The notes under the pieces were generated by a model. It made no database searches and was not told where the DNA came from. It worked only from the letters and a program-made list of their open reading frames with translations. The position numbers and the translations under genes were made by a program. Below, one piece after another: positions 38,305 through 47,996 of a stretch of 64,000 nucleotides of DNA. This DNA comes from Gracilaria gracilis. Lineage: Eukaryota; Rhodophyta; Florideophyceae; Gracilariales; Gracilariaceae. The first letter of the stretch is position 1, and each line of letters begins with the position of its first letter. The stretch lies in NCBI GenBank assembly GCA_030374805.1, contig JARGSG010000015.1, positions 186,001 through 250,000 of the forward strand, read 5' to 3'.

Positions 38305-38967
38305 TTATTCAACTACCCCAGCTTCCGTCAGTTGATACGGGATACTTTTCGTTTCCGTCAGCATGCTCTTGACGATAGTTATATAGTTTGGGCTTTGATG
38401 CATGTGAAACCGGCTAGCGCAAACGTGATGCCATTGCTCGCCCATCACCGTCACAACTCGATTTTGATGCCTGCGTGCAGCATTAGCAATCACGACGGCA
38501 GCGTTGAAGCGAATAGCAAGCTCACGGAGGCGAAGTACAAAGCCTTCGATCCTCTTCGCTGCATTGTCGACGCACGTATAGAAAAGATCAGCCATACAGT
38601 CTAGACCGAGCAGATCAACGCCCCCGACCTTTTCAAGCCAGTTCGGCAGAGTATGGATAAGAGTGGATGCGTCTGCAAAGGTGAAAACGCGAATAATGCA
38701 TACAGCCCCTGTAATTGTCAGGTTTCGACTCTTTGCTATTTGTAGAAGCCGAGAAGCTGGGGTTCCACGAGTATCGATTAGTAGAGCACCACGTCCCCTG
38801 CAAGAGGAAGCAGCTACAGTGTGAAGAAGATGCGTAGAGTGAAAGCTGGTACTGTATATTTCCGAGACGGATCCTTTTGGTATCCCTCCTTGCAGAACAG
38901 CATCCAGCTCCGGTAGCATCGTCGGAATGGCGCAGTCGAAAGATGGACTAGATTCATTGGCTTCCAT
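38305..38967 (-). CDS. RAD51 paralogue-like RecA fold lacking Walker A
   Basis: A 220-residue protein from the ATG at 38967 (the frame opens at a TTG, 39036). It matches RAD51 paralogues (RAD51B/C/XRCC3/XRCC2 class), recombination mediators. The start has P-x-L-D-A-V-L-Q-GGIPKGSVSEIY, the segment that normally leads into the Walker A P-loop, but the P-loop reads STSFHSTHLL (about 39-48) with no Gly or Lys of GxxGxGK[T/S]. A Walker-B-like strand, VDLLGLDCMADLF, lies at 117-129. The C-terminal GEQWHHVCASRFHMHQ and I-V-K-S blocks match paralogues. The N-terminal HhH domain is absent. Either it works without binding ATP at its own P-loop, or an upstream exon or alternative gene model is missing. 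No stop or frameshift is visible. Confidence 0.6.
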   Translation of the reverse strand: MEANESSPSFDCAIPTMLPELDAVLQGGIPKGSVSEIYSTSFHSTHLLHTVAASSCRGRGALLIDTRGTPASRLLQIAKSRNLTITGAVCIIRVFTFADASTLIHTLPNWLEKVGGVDLLGLDCMADLFYTCVDNAAKRIEGFVLRLRELAIRFNAAVVIANAARRHQNRVVTVMGEQWHHVCASRFHMHQSPNYITIVKSMLTETKSIPYQLTEAGVVE

Positions 38968-39614
38968 AGTGTTGGACAGATATGGAACTGGTTTTATTAC
39001 TCGAATAACACAGGTCTTGAGGTCCACGATTTGCAAACAAACAAGTGCAACCTAATTCCGCACCCAGCCGTCAATAAACGCAGCCATGTAGGAATCTGTG
39101 TTGATGATGACAAACTGGATCCCACCACACTGCATTGTGGTGTGGAGCTTCGCTTATCGACTCCGGGCACAATGATTGTGCAGCATAGATGTCCGGACAG
39201 CAAAGATTCGTAAAGTTACCGTTGCGAGAGTGGCAAGAAGGGCAAACGGCAACAAGGATGGTTATGATTTCCCGAGCTGTGAGAGCAGCTCAGTAATTCC
39301 TTTAATTTGCGTTTGTTTGGGGTGCACCCGGGCACCGGCATGCTGTCCGTGCGCTGTGGTAGATATCTGCATACGCACGTATACTACGTTTACAAATCGC
39401 CCATTCAAAGCTCATCAATCGGGGCTAGCCCATGCCCGCGGCACTCTCAAGCCTCACCCACCTTGCTGAAACGCAACCACCTGAGCGCAATCCCCGTCCT
39501 CAGTCGGCTGAATATTGTGGCCTCAGGAGTGTAATAAGCCGTCAGCTTAGAATCGTTCAAACCTCGTTTCCTGAGTCGGCCTATTGACCATTATCTACAT
39601 GAACTCTTATCCGA
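38968..39614. promoter_or_regulatory. Divergent promoter, RAD51-like / TBC genes
   Basis: 647 bp. ORFs here have no signature. An upstream exon of the RAD51-like gene could lie here but I could not find one. Confidence 0.4.
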
Positions 39615-41270
39615 ATGGACTTCACACCGTCAGAACATGTGCCTTATGACGAACTCTCGGATTCTGACTCACACCACATAGCCGATAACTACTCTGTATA
39701 TACACTATCTGACAACTCTCCGCAGGAAACGGGAACAGCTTATGGCAGAGACTCGGTTCCTCGTGACCTTCCGGAAATTGCGCTGTCGCTCAGGGCAATG
39801 AACCTTGGTCCTTCTTTCGACTTTTCTGCTTTACCTGCAAGCCCATCAGCTTCTTCGGATGACCAAGCGAGTGCAGGCTCTGCTGCAGTATCACACGATA
39901 CGTTTGCAGCTGAAGTGGATATAGATGAAGATGACGAAACCGAAGAAAGTCTTTACTTCCATTCTTCTGGGAGGAATTCGCAACTGTCAAGCGCTGAAGC
40001 CAGCTTATCGACAACTGAAAGTTCATCTTGTGATCATTTAGCAGATTCGGCGTCTTCGAAGCGTCGTCAAACATCATCCAGTGCCATGCTAACATCTCTG
40101 AAAAAGCGATGGAAAGGAGTGAAGAAAGCTGGTGTGAAATCAACAACGAACGCTGGCAAATCGATTTCATCCGCGTTCTCCCGAAGCGATCCAAACGAAA
40201 CTCCAGAAGATAGACACGGGCGTTTAACTGATGAGTGGCTCAATTCCATACTTCCCTCTTGGCGCAAGAAGCGTCAGACTGCTCGTGTGCGCTCCCTAGT
40301 TTTCAAAGGAATTCCACCTACGGTGCGAGGTCGAGCATGGCAATGCGCTATTGGAAATCCGCTGAGTATCTCCGAAGAACTTTTTGATGTCCTCAAAGAA
40401 AGAGCATCCACGGGGCGAAGAGATTTTCTTCGTCGACGAGAAGCGGTTGCGAATGCAGACGGTGACGTAGGCGGCATAGGAGGTTTGGCAGAACCTATGT
40501 TGGAAAGTGAACGCAGCGCACATAAAGCGATTATGCTGGATCTGCCACGAACGTTTCCTGAGCTTAGTTTCTTTCATGCTCAAGGAAGCCATTATGAATT
40601 CGCTCTCCGTGATGTTCTGGAAGCATTCCTATACCTCAAGCCAGAAGTCGGCTATAGTCAGGGAATGTCATTTCTGGCTGCAGTACTCTTGCTTTACATG
40701 GACCCCTTTGAGGCATTTTCCTGCTTCTGCAATATGCTGCTCCATAAGAGTTGTTTTCTACACTTCTTCAGAATCAAGATGCCTGAAGTTCGTTTTTATC
40801 TCGCTGTCCACGACAAGCTGTTGAATGAGGAAATGCCAGCTCTTCATTCACATTTCAAGACTCATGGAATCGATTCTGATCTGTACATGATCAACTGGAT
40901 CATGTCTCTATATTGTCGTGCACTGCCTCTAGATCTCGTCACTCGAATATGGGATATATACGTCCTTGATGGCGACGTAGCAATCTTTCGTGCCGCCTTA
41001 GGCCTTCTTCGTCTCTTTATGTCTCGATTGCTCAAGATGAAGTTTGAAGAATTGGCCTACTTTCTCAGTCATATTCCTGGCGAAGAAATTGATGCGGACG
41101 CCTTGATTCATGCTATTCGGTCAGTGCGCATTGTCAGCAAAAAGAAGTTCAGAGACCTATTCAAGGAATGTCAATCTGAACACGAGAAGCTATGTCAAGG
41201 AGACGAACCAGGGAAACCCACCAAAACTCGAAGCCACGTGCGATCAACAGGCTATTCTAAAGTATCATAG
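39615..41270 (+). CDS. TBC-domain RabGAP, TBC1D12/14-like
   Basis: A 551-residue GTPase-activating protein for a Rab. The first 190 residues are Ser/Asp/Glu-rich and probably disordered. A basic segment (SLKKRWKGVKKAG) precedes the TBC domain at about 235-500, which starts with GIPPTVRGRAWQCAIGNP. Catalytic fingers are present: arginine finger in IMLDLPRTFPEL and glutamine finger in VGYSQGMSFLAAV. Further blocks are YMINWIMSLYCRALPLDL and RIWDIYVLDGD. These resemble TBC1D12/14, which act on recycling-endosome and autophagy Rabs in animals; orthology is tentative. Single exon; together with GDI and ChAPs it adds to a membrane-traffic set. Confidence 0.9.
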   Translation: MDFTPSEHVPYDELSDSDSHHIADNYSVYTLSDNSPQETGTAYGRDSVPRDLPEIALSLRAMNLGPSFDFSALPASPSASSDDQASAGSAAVSHDTFAAEVDIDEDDETEESLYFHSSGRNSQLSSAEASLSTTESSSCDHLADSASSKRRQTSSSAMLTSLKKRWKGVKKAGVKSTTNAGKSISSAFSRSDPNETPEDRHGRLTDEWLNSILPSWRKKRQTARVRSLVFKGIPPTVRGRAWQCAIGNPLSISEELFDVLKERASTGRRDFLRRREAVANADGDVGGIGGLAEPMLESERSAHKAIMLDLPRTFPELSFFHAQGSHYEFALRDVLEAFLYLKPEVGYSQGMSFLAAVLLLYMDPFEAFSCFCNMLLHKSCFLHFFRIKMPEVRFYLAVHDKLLNEEMPALHSHFKTHGIDSDLYMINWIMSLYCRALPLDLVTRIWDIYVLDGDVAIFRAALGLLRLFMSRLLKMKFEELAYFLSHIPGEEIDADALIHAIRSVRIVSKKKFRDLFKECQSEHEKLCQGDEPGKPTKTRSHVRSTGYSKVS

Positions 41271-41440
41271 CTTCCTCGCCGCTCCGTACATCACAATGAC
41301 AGCTCTCGCGTATTGTCGATTTCCTACTGCGCTTCATCGCAAAGTACCGTTGCCAGAGGTCAATCGTCTCGTTGGCTCGGTTGCAAATGAAAATCTTTGA
41401 CAAGACTGTTATGGTAGCTTACTTTACTCCTCATTTCATA

Positions 41441-42622
41441 CTAATCCCAGATTTTGACGAAATCTTCCCCGCGCCAAGTGCGACATCCTCGGAACATACC
41501 AACGCTATTGAAGTCCATACATACCTCTCCATGTGGAGTAACACCCACGAATCCGCCAGTATCATCCGGGAAAACGTTATGCACAACTTCATACATTGCA
41601 TCCTTAAGAGACATACGAGACCACTCAACGGCGAGGGCAATTCGGCTTGCGGCGCAGAATCGGATAAACTGCTCACCCCAACCTGTTCCTGAAACGGCGC
41701 ATGACTCGTTTGAAGCGTAGGAACCAGCTCCTACCAGAGGGGCATCTCCGATTCTACCCTCCCACTTGTTTGTAACTCCTCCGGTCGAAGTGACGCATGC
41801 AACATTGCCGAATCCGTCAGTAACGGTGGCACCAACGGTTTCTCCCTCATTCTCAACAATCTCGCGGATTTCCATTTCGGCACCACCGGTAAAGGTTCCA
41901 CCAGAATGATCCAGTGTTCTGGTCTTTTGTTGCTGTGCCTTGTTGAGGCTCGATTTTCTACGATCGGTTATAAACCAGGCTGGGTCCGCCCTTTCAATTA
42001 ACGCGGGATAACGGTCTGCGAACCTTTCAGCTGCAGAGAAGCCAATCATTTGGTGTGGGGCTGAAGTACAAACGACTGTGGCAAGTCTTGCGGGATGTTT
42101 CACCGTACGCACTGTATATTGGATAGTTAGATGTAGGACGGTAATAGGAAGTTAGAATGGTTAAATATGAGTCAAGATATAGTTAACGCTACTTACATCC
42201 ACATACAGATCCTACCCTCCTCGAAGAACCATCGATTACCGCAGCTTCATTTTCTACAAAGCCACGATCGTTTAGCACGCCGCCACGGCCTGTATGGAAT
42301 CATGGGAAAGAGATAGTGTCAGACTTGAGCTATTCAATGAGGTTGTGCTCTACATGAAGTGAACTTGGCGAGACGTACCTGCGTTGAACAGTGGAAAATC
42401 TTCCATGCATTCCACAGCTTCGAGAGCGGCGGCGAGCGCAAGCGGTGGCGGCTTCAACCCAGAAGCATCCCAAGATTGGGAAACCGTTCCTCCTTCAAGA
42501 ACAATTTGGGCGGCTTGCAGCGCGTTGTTCAGGGCTTGTTCATACGGCCTTGCGACAGTATCGCGTGAAATCACTCCAGCCCCCCCGTGAATAGCGATTG
42601 CCCATTTTGACACCGGTGGCAT
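41441..42622 (-). CDS. Isoaspartyl peptidase / L-asparaginase (Ntn, three exons)
   Basis: Exons 42622-42379, 42289-42197 and 42111-41441 (244, 93 and 671 nt including stop) with introns of 89 and 85 bp give 335 residues. It is an N-terminal-nucleophile asparaginase-2 family enzyme that hydrolyses isoaspartyl dipeptides and asparagine. The first exon has WAIAIHGGAGVI and FPLFNAG, continuing in exon 2 as RGGVLND and DGSSRRVGSVCG. The nucleophile is the Thr of GETVGATVTDG (about residue 204), where autoproteolysis creates the alpha/beta chains. Substrate-binding TSTGGVTNKWEGRIGDAPLVGAGSYA follows. The frame extends upstream of the ATG at 42622 to a GTG; the extension could be a targeting sequence if an upstream exon exists. 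Confidence 0.92.
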
Positions 42623-44020
42623 GGTGGGTGTGGTTTTCGAAATGATAGCCTTCGTCGAAATTGAATCGAGCTCACCTGACTGAGCTTCAGGAGATAAGCA
42701 GGACGTTACGCAGGTTAGAAGGTTGGCCCTTATCTTACGACGGGCCAATGCACTACAAGATCGTCCTCCACTTAAGCGGATCAAGATCTGTGTCACACTG
42801 ACAAGTCTTCAACACATTTCCGTTGCGCTTCGTACCTCCAAACGAAAACAGTTCCAACACATATTTCCATGTCCGGATTCGGACAGGCGTATCTGCTTTT
42901 TCGGCGCTGAAACGTTAAATCGTTTAACACTTCAACGCAGGAACAGCCAAAAACCGCCTGCCGACGAAAAACTATAAAGCTCCGTGTGGCCTTCGAAACG
43001 ACAAAGCCATACCTTGAAGTGCCAACGCCCAAGTGTGGCATTCGCATACAGTATACGTTGCAGGCGAACACAATTACGAGCATCTTACGATATATCCACC
43101 GCTGACAATCATAGAAGGCTTCCCTCAACAACCTAGCTAGAATCTACATGCAGTAATGGCTATCTATCTAGCTGCTAGATAGATAGCCATTACTGCATGT
43201 GTAAATATATACAGCAGTTTTGAGCTCACGAGGGTAAGGGTTCTCTCCCTGTCGGTGTACAAAGGCATTGGGCCTACGATGTTCTCTACCCGCTGGAGCG
43301 TTTCCTACACATGTCTATCGCCTTCTATTCTCCGCTTCGCACACTTATCGACCTCAATCAATCTCTTGTACAGCTCAACGGCAGAGGGGCTCATCCCGAC
43401 AAGGCCCAGTTCTGTGCACCTACAAGAAACGTCTCCATAGTTTCTTGTGGCGTCTCGATCTCCCATATCCGGGTGCCCAACACACAGACCCAAACGAACA
43501 AATTACGTCGTTCTGCCGTTGGTGGCAACTTGCCTCGCCAACCTACAACATGCAGGCATAGTCTACGAGGCAGGTAATGTGCTCTAGCCCCCTTCGTGTC
43601 CCCTTTGTCCAGGGATGGGATGGGGTTTCTACAATTGTGCGATCTCAAAGGGGGGGAGGCTGAGTTGCATCGCCTGGCGTGCGCATCGCAAACAGATCAG
43701 CGGGCAAGCAAGCTACAATATCTACTGGTACGTACTGGTAGAAGTACACACCATTTCTTCGTGAAATGCGATTGGCGCACTACACGGTGGAAAAGTGTTT
43801 ACAAAGACACGCCCCGTTGCTCGTCCTGTGTTGGGCAATGGCCGAATCTCAGGTTCTTGCGCTGACCAAGTATGGCTAGCTACCGTGCGTTGGTATGATT
43901 CCAATCATCGCGGCGCGGAAACAACTACAACTTCGTGTTTTACCAGCGCGTTTTTTTTCTTGATCTCTTCACTGTGCAATACCGCGCAGAATATGCATCC
44001 TTTCCACGTTAAGGCTTCGA
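42623..44020. other. Gene-poor stretch with 55 bp palindrome
   Basis: No recognised coding region; short frames on both strands lack signatures. It contains a 55 bp near-perfect palindrome at 43146-43200. It begins the lower-density zone reaching 48 kb. Confidence 0.45.
43146..43200. repeat. 55 bp palindrome, 27 bp perfect arms
   Basis: The arms start ACATGCAGTAATGG and meet at a single T (43173). All 27 positions pair. No flanking TA or direct repeat is obvious, so whether it is a foldback element remnant or a chance-selected hairpin is open. Confidence 0.9.
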
Positions 44021-44614
44021 ATGACAATCCCTGTAACCGTAAAGGCGTTTTTGACCGTCGCGGGTACCATAGTGGTTTCCCTTTGCGCCATGTACGGGTT
44101 CTACACCGCCTTGCAGAAATTCAGGAAAGATGAGCATGAAAACACTGACCCTGAGGAACGTAATTCAATTCAAACTCCTACACACACTCAGCGGCGGCAC
44201 TTGCGAACAAGAACAACTTCTGAATTACCCCGTGGCACCTTCAACACTCCCAGAGCAATGAGAACAAACCAAGGAGACGTCGCAATTCTTCTTGGAGTAC
44301 CCGACGTAGCTGTGAATGATCGACGGAACTGCGTAGCTGTAAGGCCGACCAGCACAACAGCCTCTTCAGATGGCAGGGATATAAACTCGTCTCACTCTGA
44401 CTTGTTGAGTTTCAAGGCAAGTGAAAAGGACCGTAAGTCCGCTTGTTCTATTTGTCTTGAGGAACTAGGGAACAGGAACATTAGCACAGGGCAGTGCTTA
44501 CATTTGACACACACGGAATGTCTGAAGAAATGGCTTATCAAAGATAAGCACTGTGCTTGTCCTATTTGTCGACTGCCACATGACACACTAGAGTTGACCA
44601 ATACGTCAAGTTGA
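44021..44614 (+). CDS. Membrane-anchored RING-H2 protein, copy 1
   Basis: A 197-residue probable E3 ubiquitin ligase. An N-terminal transmembrane segment (about 7-30, LTVAGTIVVSLCAMYGFYTAL) is followed by a Ser/Thr/Arg-rich linker and a C-terminal RING-H2 at about 142-185: C-x2-C-x13-C-x-H-x2-H-x2-C-x12-C-x2-C (CSICLEELG, CLHLTHTEC, CPICRLPH). Tryptophan in KKWL is in the position that supports E2 contact. A short linker motif, GVPDVAVN, and the lead-in LLSFKASEKDRKSAC are shared with copies at 45937 and 61299, so the three form a local paralogous family. Ubiquitin-ligase activity is inferred from the RING; substrate and membrane are unknown. Confidence 0.85.
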   Translation: MTIPVTVKAFLTVAGTIVVSLCAMYGFYTALQKFRKDEHENTDPEERNSIQTPTHTQRRHLRTRTTSELPRGTFNTPRAMRTNQGDVAILLGVPDVAVNDRRNCVAVRPTSTTASSDGRDINSSHSDLLSFKASEKDRKSACSICLEELGNRNISTGQCLHLTHTECLKKWLIKDKHCACPICRLPHDTLELTNTSS

Positions 44615-45936
44615 GAACCCGTTGCTATAGCGGAACACTTTACGGAACAGGCCTTTCATGCTTGTGGGAAAAAGGCTTGCTCCCAGTGAAAAAGAACAAG
44701 CAGTTTCGTTTTCATGGAATTGAAAGGATTGAGTTTGTTGCTCGTCGGGACACGGCGCCGTAGGTTGATAGTGGACATATCTCTTTCTTTTTTCTTTGAT
44801 TCTTGCTTTCTGAGGGGGTTGAGTTTGTGAGATGCAGGAGGCGTGAGGTTTCATGGGCTATGGAAGAGAAGCCCGTGCATGATTAGGAATAAATAGAGAA
44901 TGTGGCAAAAATAGCCAGAGAGAGAGAGAAGTAGAGGCGTCTGTTTATTTTGGGTGTGGCGCCCTCACGCATTAGCAAGGCGATGGAAAGAACGGATGGA
45001 AGAAAAGGAAAACCTTAAACTTTCAACATAGCAATCCTACCTCAGCATTCTGACCAGACCTTATGGTGTAGATCTATAAATTATAGACTATAACACGTCC
45101 TAGTTTTTCACTCATGTGTGTTCAAAAACGAGCTGACAAAGGGCTCGATAGTTGACCATTTTGACGGAACACTTGCAGGTATTGTAGCTCGTCCTGTGAA
45201 GAAAGTCTTTTTGACTTAAGTTGCCCAAGAGCAGAGCGTTAGCCCTCCAATCCCCACGTTGACCGAGCCAGAAGTTTGGTACGGCCCAGCAACTGCACAA
45301 GTTTTAGACTTCGTCAACACAGGAATTTTGTCATGGCCCTCCAATCTCGCCTCGACGACCCTTTGGGTTCGTGCTTCGAAGAACGCTGTTGCATCGGGCG
45401 AGGCAAAGGCAGAAGTAAATACTGCACGTGTTTCATACATCATCACGTCCGAAACAGATTCTCAACGAACAGGAGTGAAGTAACCTTAAAGGCTATGCAC
45501 CGGCATTAAAGCCCTTTTGAGAGAGAGGACAATATCCGAGAAAGGCGAAACTCCACGACCTATCAAATTCCATCATTTCAATAACTACAATCCGAAGCAC
45601 AGTAACCCTCTTGTAACTAACTTATCCTATCACATCATACTGTGATAGGAAGGCGTCCTTGACGTCAACGCCCAGTGGTTTTGTTGCTCACCGGGAATTG
45701 GGCGCTGAAATGGATCACTGATTCCTAACAGCAAAAGATGGTTGCACGTTATAAACGAAACAAAGCATTTCTTCGTCTCTTGGTCTTTTTGTTCTTCGTT
45801 ACTCTTGTAGTAAGACTGCGTCCAGTCATGGAACGAGAGTATTGTGACCGTCAAACTCAATTTATCAATATTATTGTGGCGAGAAGAAGCTAAGAGTTTC
45901 GACAAGCTCAGGAACAGCGCAAGGACCCGTTCGGTA
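44615..45936. other. Spacer between tandem RING-H2 genes
   Basis: 1.3 kb. A (GA)7 run lies near 44920. Two overlapping frames at 45216-45446 (-) and 45220-45483 (+) look mildly protein-like, but the plus frame has no ATG and neither has a family match; an exon of an undetected gene is possible. Confidence 0.4.
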
Positions 45937-46572
45937 ATGGCGGAGGACGTTGAAGCGTTTCCTTGGTGGATTTGGGTCGTTGTCGGAGCAGGGTTATACT
46001 TTTTGTGCGCGTGCTGCATGTGTACCTCAGACAGAAACCAAAAGAGATCTGCAGATGGAACCGCAGATGAAAACGCACAGTCTCCGGAAGGAATTCGAAG
46101 AGATGAAGCCAGAACAACGTATGTTCAACAGGTTCGAGAGCCACCCTCGCGAGCAGGGACACAATCTGCACTGCCTCGTACCATCCCTGCTTCTGGAACA
46201 GTGACAGCAAACCATAGCGGGTTTTCACACACTTTGACAGTACCAGATGCGGTGGCAAACAATCAGCGCCAATATGCTGGACTGAATAACGCAACTTCTG
46301 ATCCAAGTGCGGTTTCAAGCTCTTCAAATGGGAGAAATATGGACTCCTCTTTAGCCGACATCTTGAGTTTCAAAGCAAGTGTAAGGGACCGGAAGTCTGT
46401 TTGCCCCGTTTGTCTTGAAGAGCTCGGGGAGAAAGATGTTAGTACAGGACAGTGTTTGCATTTAGTTCACACGGAATGTCTGAAGAGGTGGCTTATTAGG
46501 GATAAAAACTGTGCTTGTCCGGTTTGTCGACTTCCGCATGACAGACAGCAAATCACGAACTTCTCAAGTTGA
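45937..46572 (+). CDS. Membrane-anchored RING-H2 protein, copy 2
   Basis: A 211-residue paralogue of the gene 1.3 kb upstream; the ORF opens at a GTG (45844) and the ATG at 45937 is used. An N-terminal membrane segment (FPWWIWVVVGAGLYFLCACC, about 8-27) precedes a low-complexity linker with TVPDAVANN, the SSNGRNMDSS and ILSFKASVRDRKSVC segments, and a RING-H2 at about 155-199 with the same spacing (CPVCLEELG, CLHLVHTEC, CPVCRLPH). The C-terminal TNFSS parallels TNTSS of copy 1. Head-to-tail arrangement with copy 1 fits tandem duplication; both linkers have diverged strongly while the RING is conserved. Confidence 0.87.
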   Translation: MAEDVEAFPWWIWVVVGAGLYFLCACCMCTSDRNQKRSADGTADENAQSPEGIRRDEARTTYVQQVREPPSRAGTQSALPRTIPASGTVTANHSGFSHTLTVPDAVANNQRQYAGLNNATSDPSAVSSSSNGRNMDSSLADILSFKASVRDRKSVCPVCLEELGEKDVSTGQCLHLVHTECLKRWLIRDKNCACPVCRLPHDRQQITNFSS

Positions 46573-47996
46573 ACGATTTCTGCCTTTTCAAGCAACGAAA
46601 CGTCCAACACTAAGACGGAACTAATGGTTCCAGACCGTGAGAATAATGTTTCGATCACTAGAGATTGTGTCCAATGAGGACTGCTTCTAGAATGGTATGC
46701 CTGCCACCTCATCACGAACGTCGTCGAATGACTGTAGGTGAGATAATTAGAAAATGGCCTGAAGGAGTGCTGGGGTTTCTGGTGAGAGAGCGTTTCTTCC
46801 AACAGAAACGCGCTGCGGTATGTAGGAATTAGACTAACGCGCCCGTATCAGAGAGAGTGTGTAACCTTGGCCAAGTTTAGGATGTCCTATTTTCATATGT
46901 GTATTTGCTTAGTGTTTGCTTGGGTCTTACTGTCATCCCCAACCCCGAACCTTTATGATTTCTATACCAAAGATGAACTCCTGCCCCAAGAATCACTCTT
47001 CTTCTTAATACTCTTTATTGCATTGTATCGAGGGGTTCTTCTCTGGGATAGTACTACAGTCTAGTAATAGGAAACTATTGTTAACAAATAATACGATCGA
47101 CAGTTATTGACTTTTGTTGTAAGAAACACTTTTTTGACAACGTTCTTTCATTCTTTCATTCTTTCTTTGTTGCGGACAACAGTTTTCTATCGCTAAAGTG
47201 TAGCACGCCCACTTTGGATTGCTTTCATGTATCTCACACACTTACAAACACAGACGCTGAATAGCTCGTCATGTACGGGTTGGCTAAGGACGGCAACAAC
47301 CTGTTGTACAAACCTCTATACCATAGTCACCAGCGACAAAACCACACCTGTGCGACACACACTGGGACACACTGGGCTACTCTATATGGTTGATTGTTTC
47401 TTCGAACAGAAACTCCCCGTAGTAAGTAGTAATTAAAGTATTGCGCAATAATAAAAGAGAGAGAGAGAGAGAGAGAGAGAATTCAAAGCATCACGTTCCG
47501 AGGTGTTCAACAGCAGAAGCAGTTTTCTTCTTCACATATCTTTTCATCTAATTTGAATTGTTTCAGTCTCCTGTCTTTTTCGCTCATGAAGTAGTCCACA
47601 CACTCGAACTGAAAAGACATGTACAAGACATGGGGCAATACCTATTGCTCCTCATGTACCTGCAGCGCACGCATTGCAACCTGACAATATATGGTACAGC
47701 ACACTACAGACCTACCTGAAAGATTGTCTTCTTTAGTAAGAATCGTTACATGTTCAGCAATTCTATTAGTCAATCCTGGCTTGCAGACAAGATAATGCTT
47801 GTCCTCTTTCGTAAGACGAGAACTAAGTAGTGGCATTCTGCCATTGAAATGTGGGTGTTCGACGAAATGTAGACTCATTTTCGAGTTATGTGATTCCCTT
47901 TCAGCTTTTGTGTTAGATGCCCTTTTCAGAATGAGGGCAGATCGAGTACGCAGTAGCTTTCTTGCCTTTCTGCCGCCTTCGCGGGAATAGCATATG
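46573..47996. other. Gene-poor stretch with (GA)n microsatellite
   Basis: A (GA)12 run lies at 47456-47480. Short frames such as 46867-47064 (+), with a hydrophobic stretch, are not recognisable. Convergent 3' UTRs of the neighbouring genes are likely included. Confidence 0.45.
47456..47480. repeat. (GA)12 microsatellite
   Basis: Uninterrupted alternating A and G. Confidence 0.9.

Noticed and set aside
45216-45483. Overlapping plus and minus frames in the RING spacer
   Set aside because: Plus frame lacks an ATG; neither has a known motif. Kept only as a note in the spacer entry.
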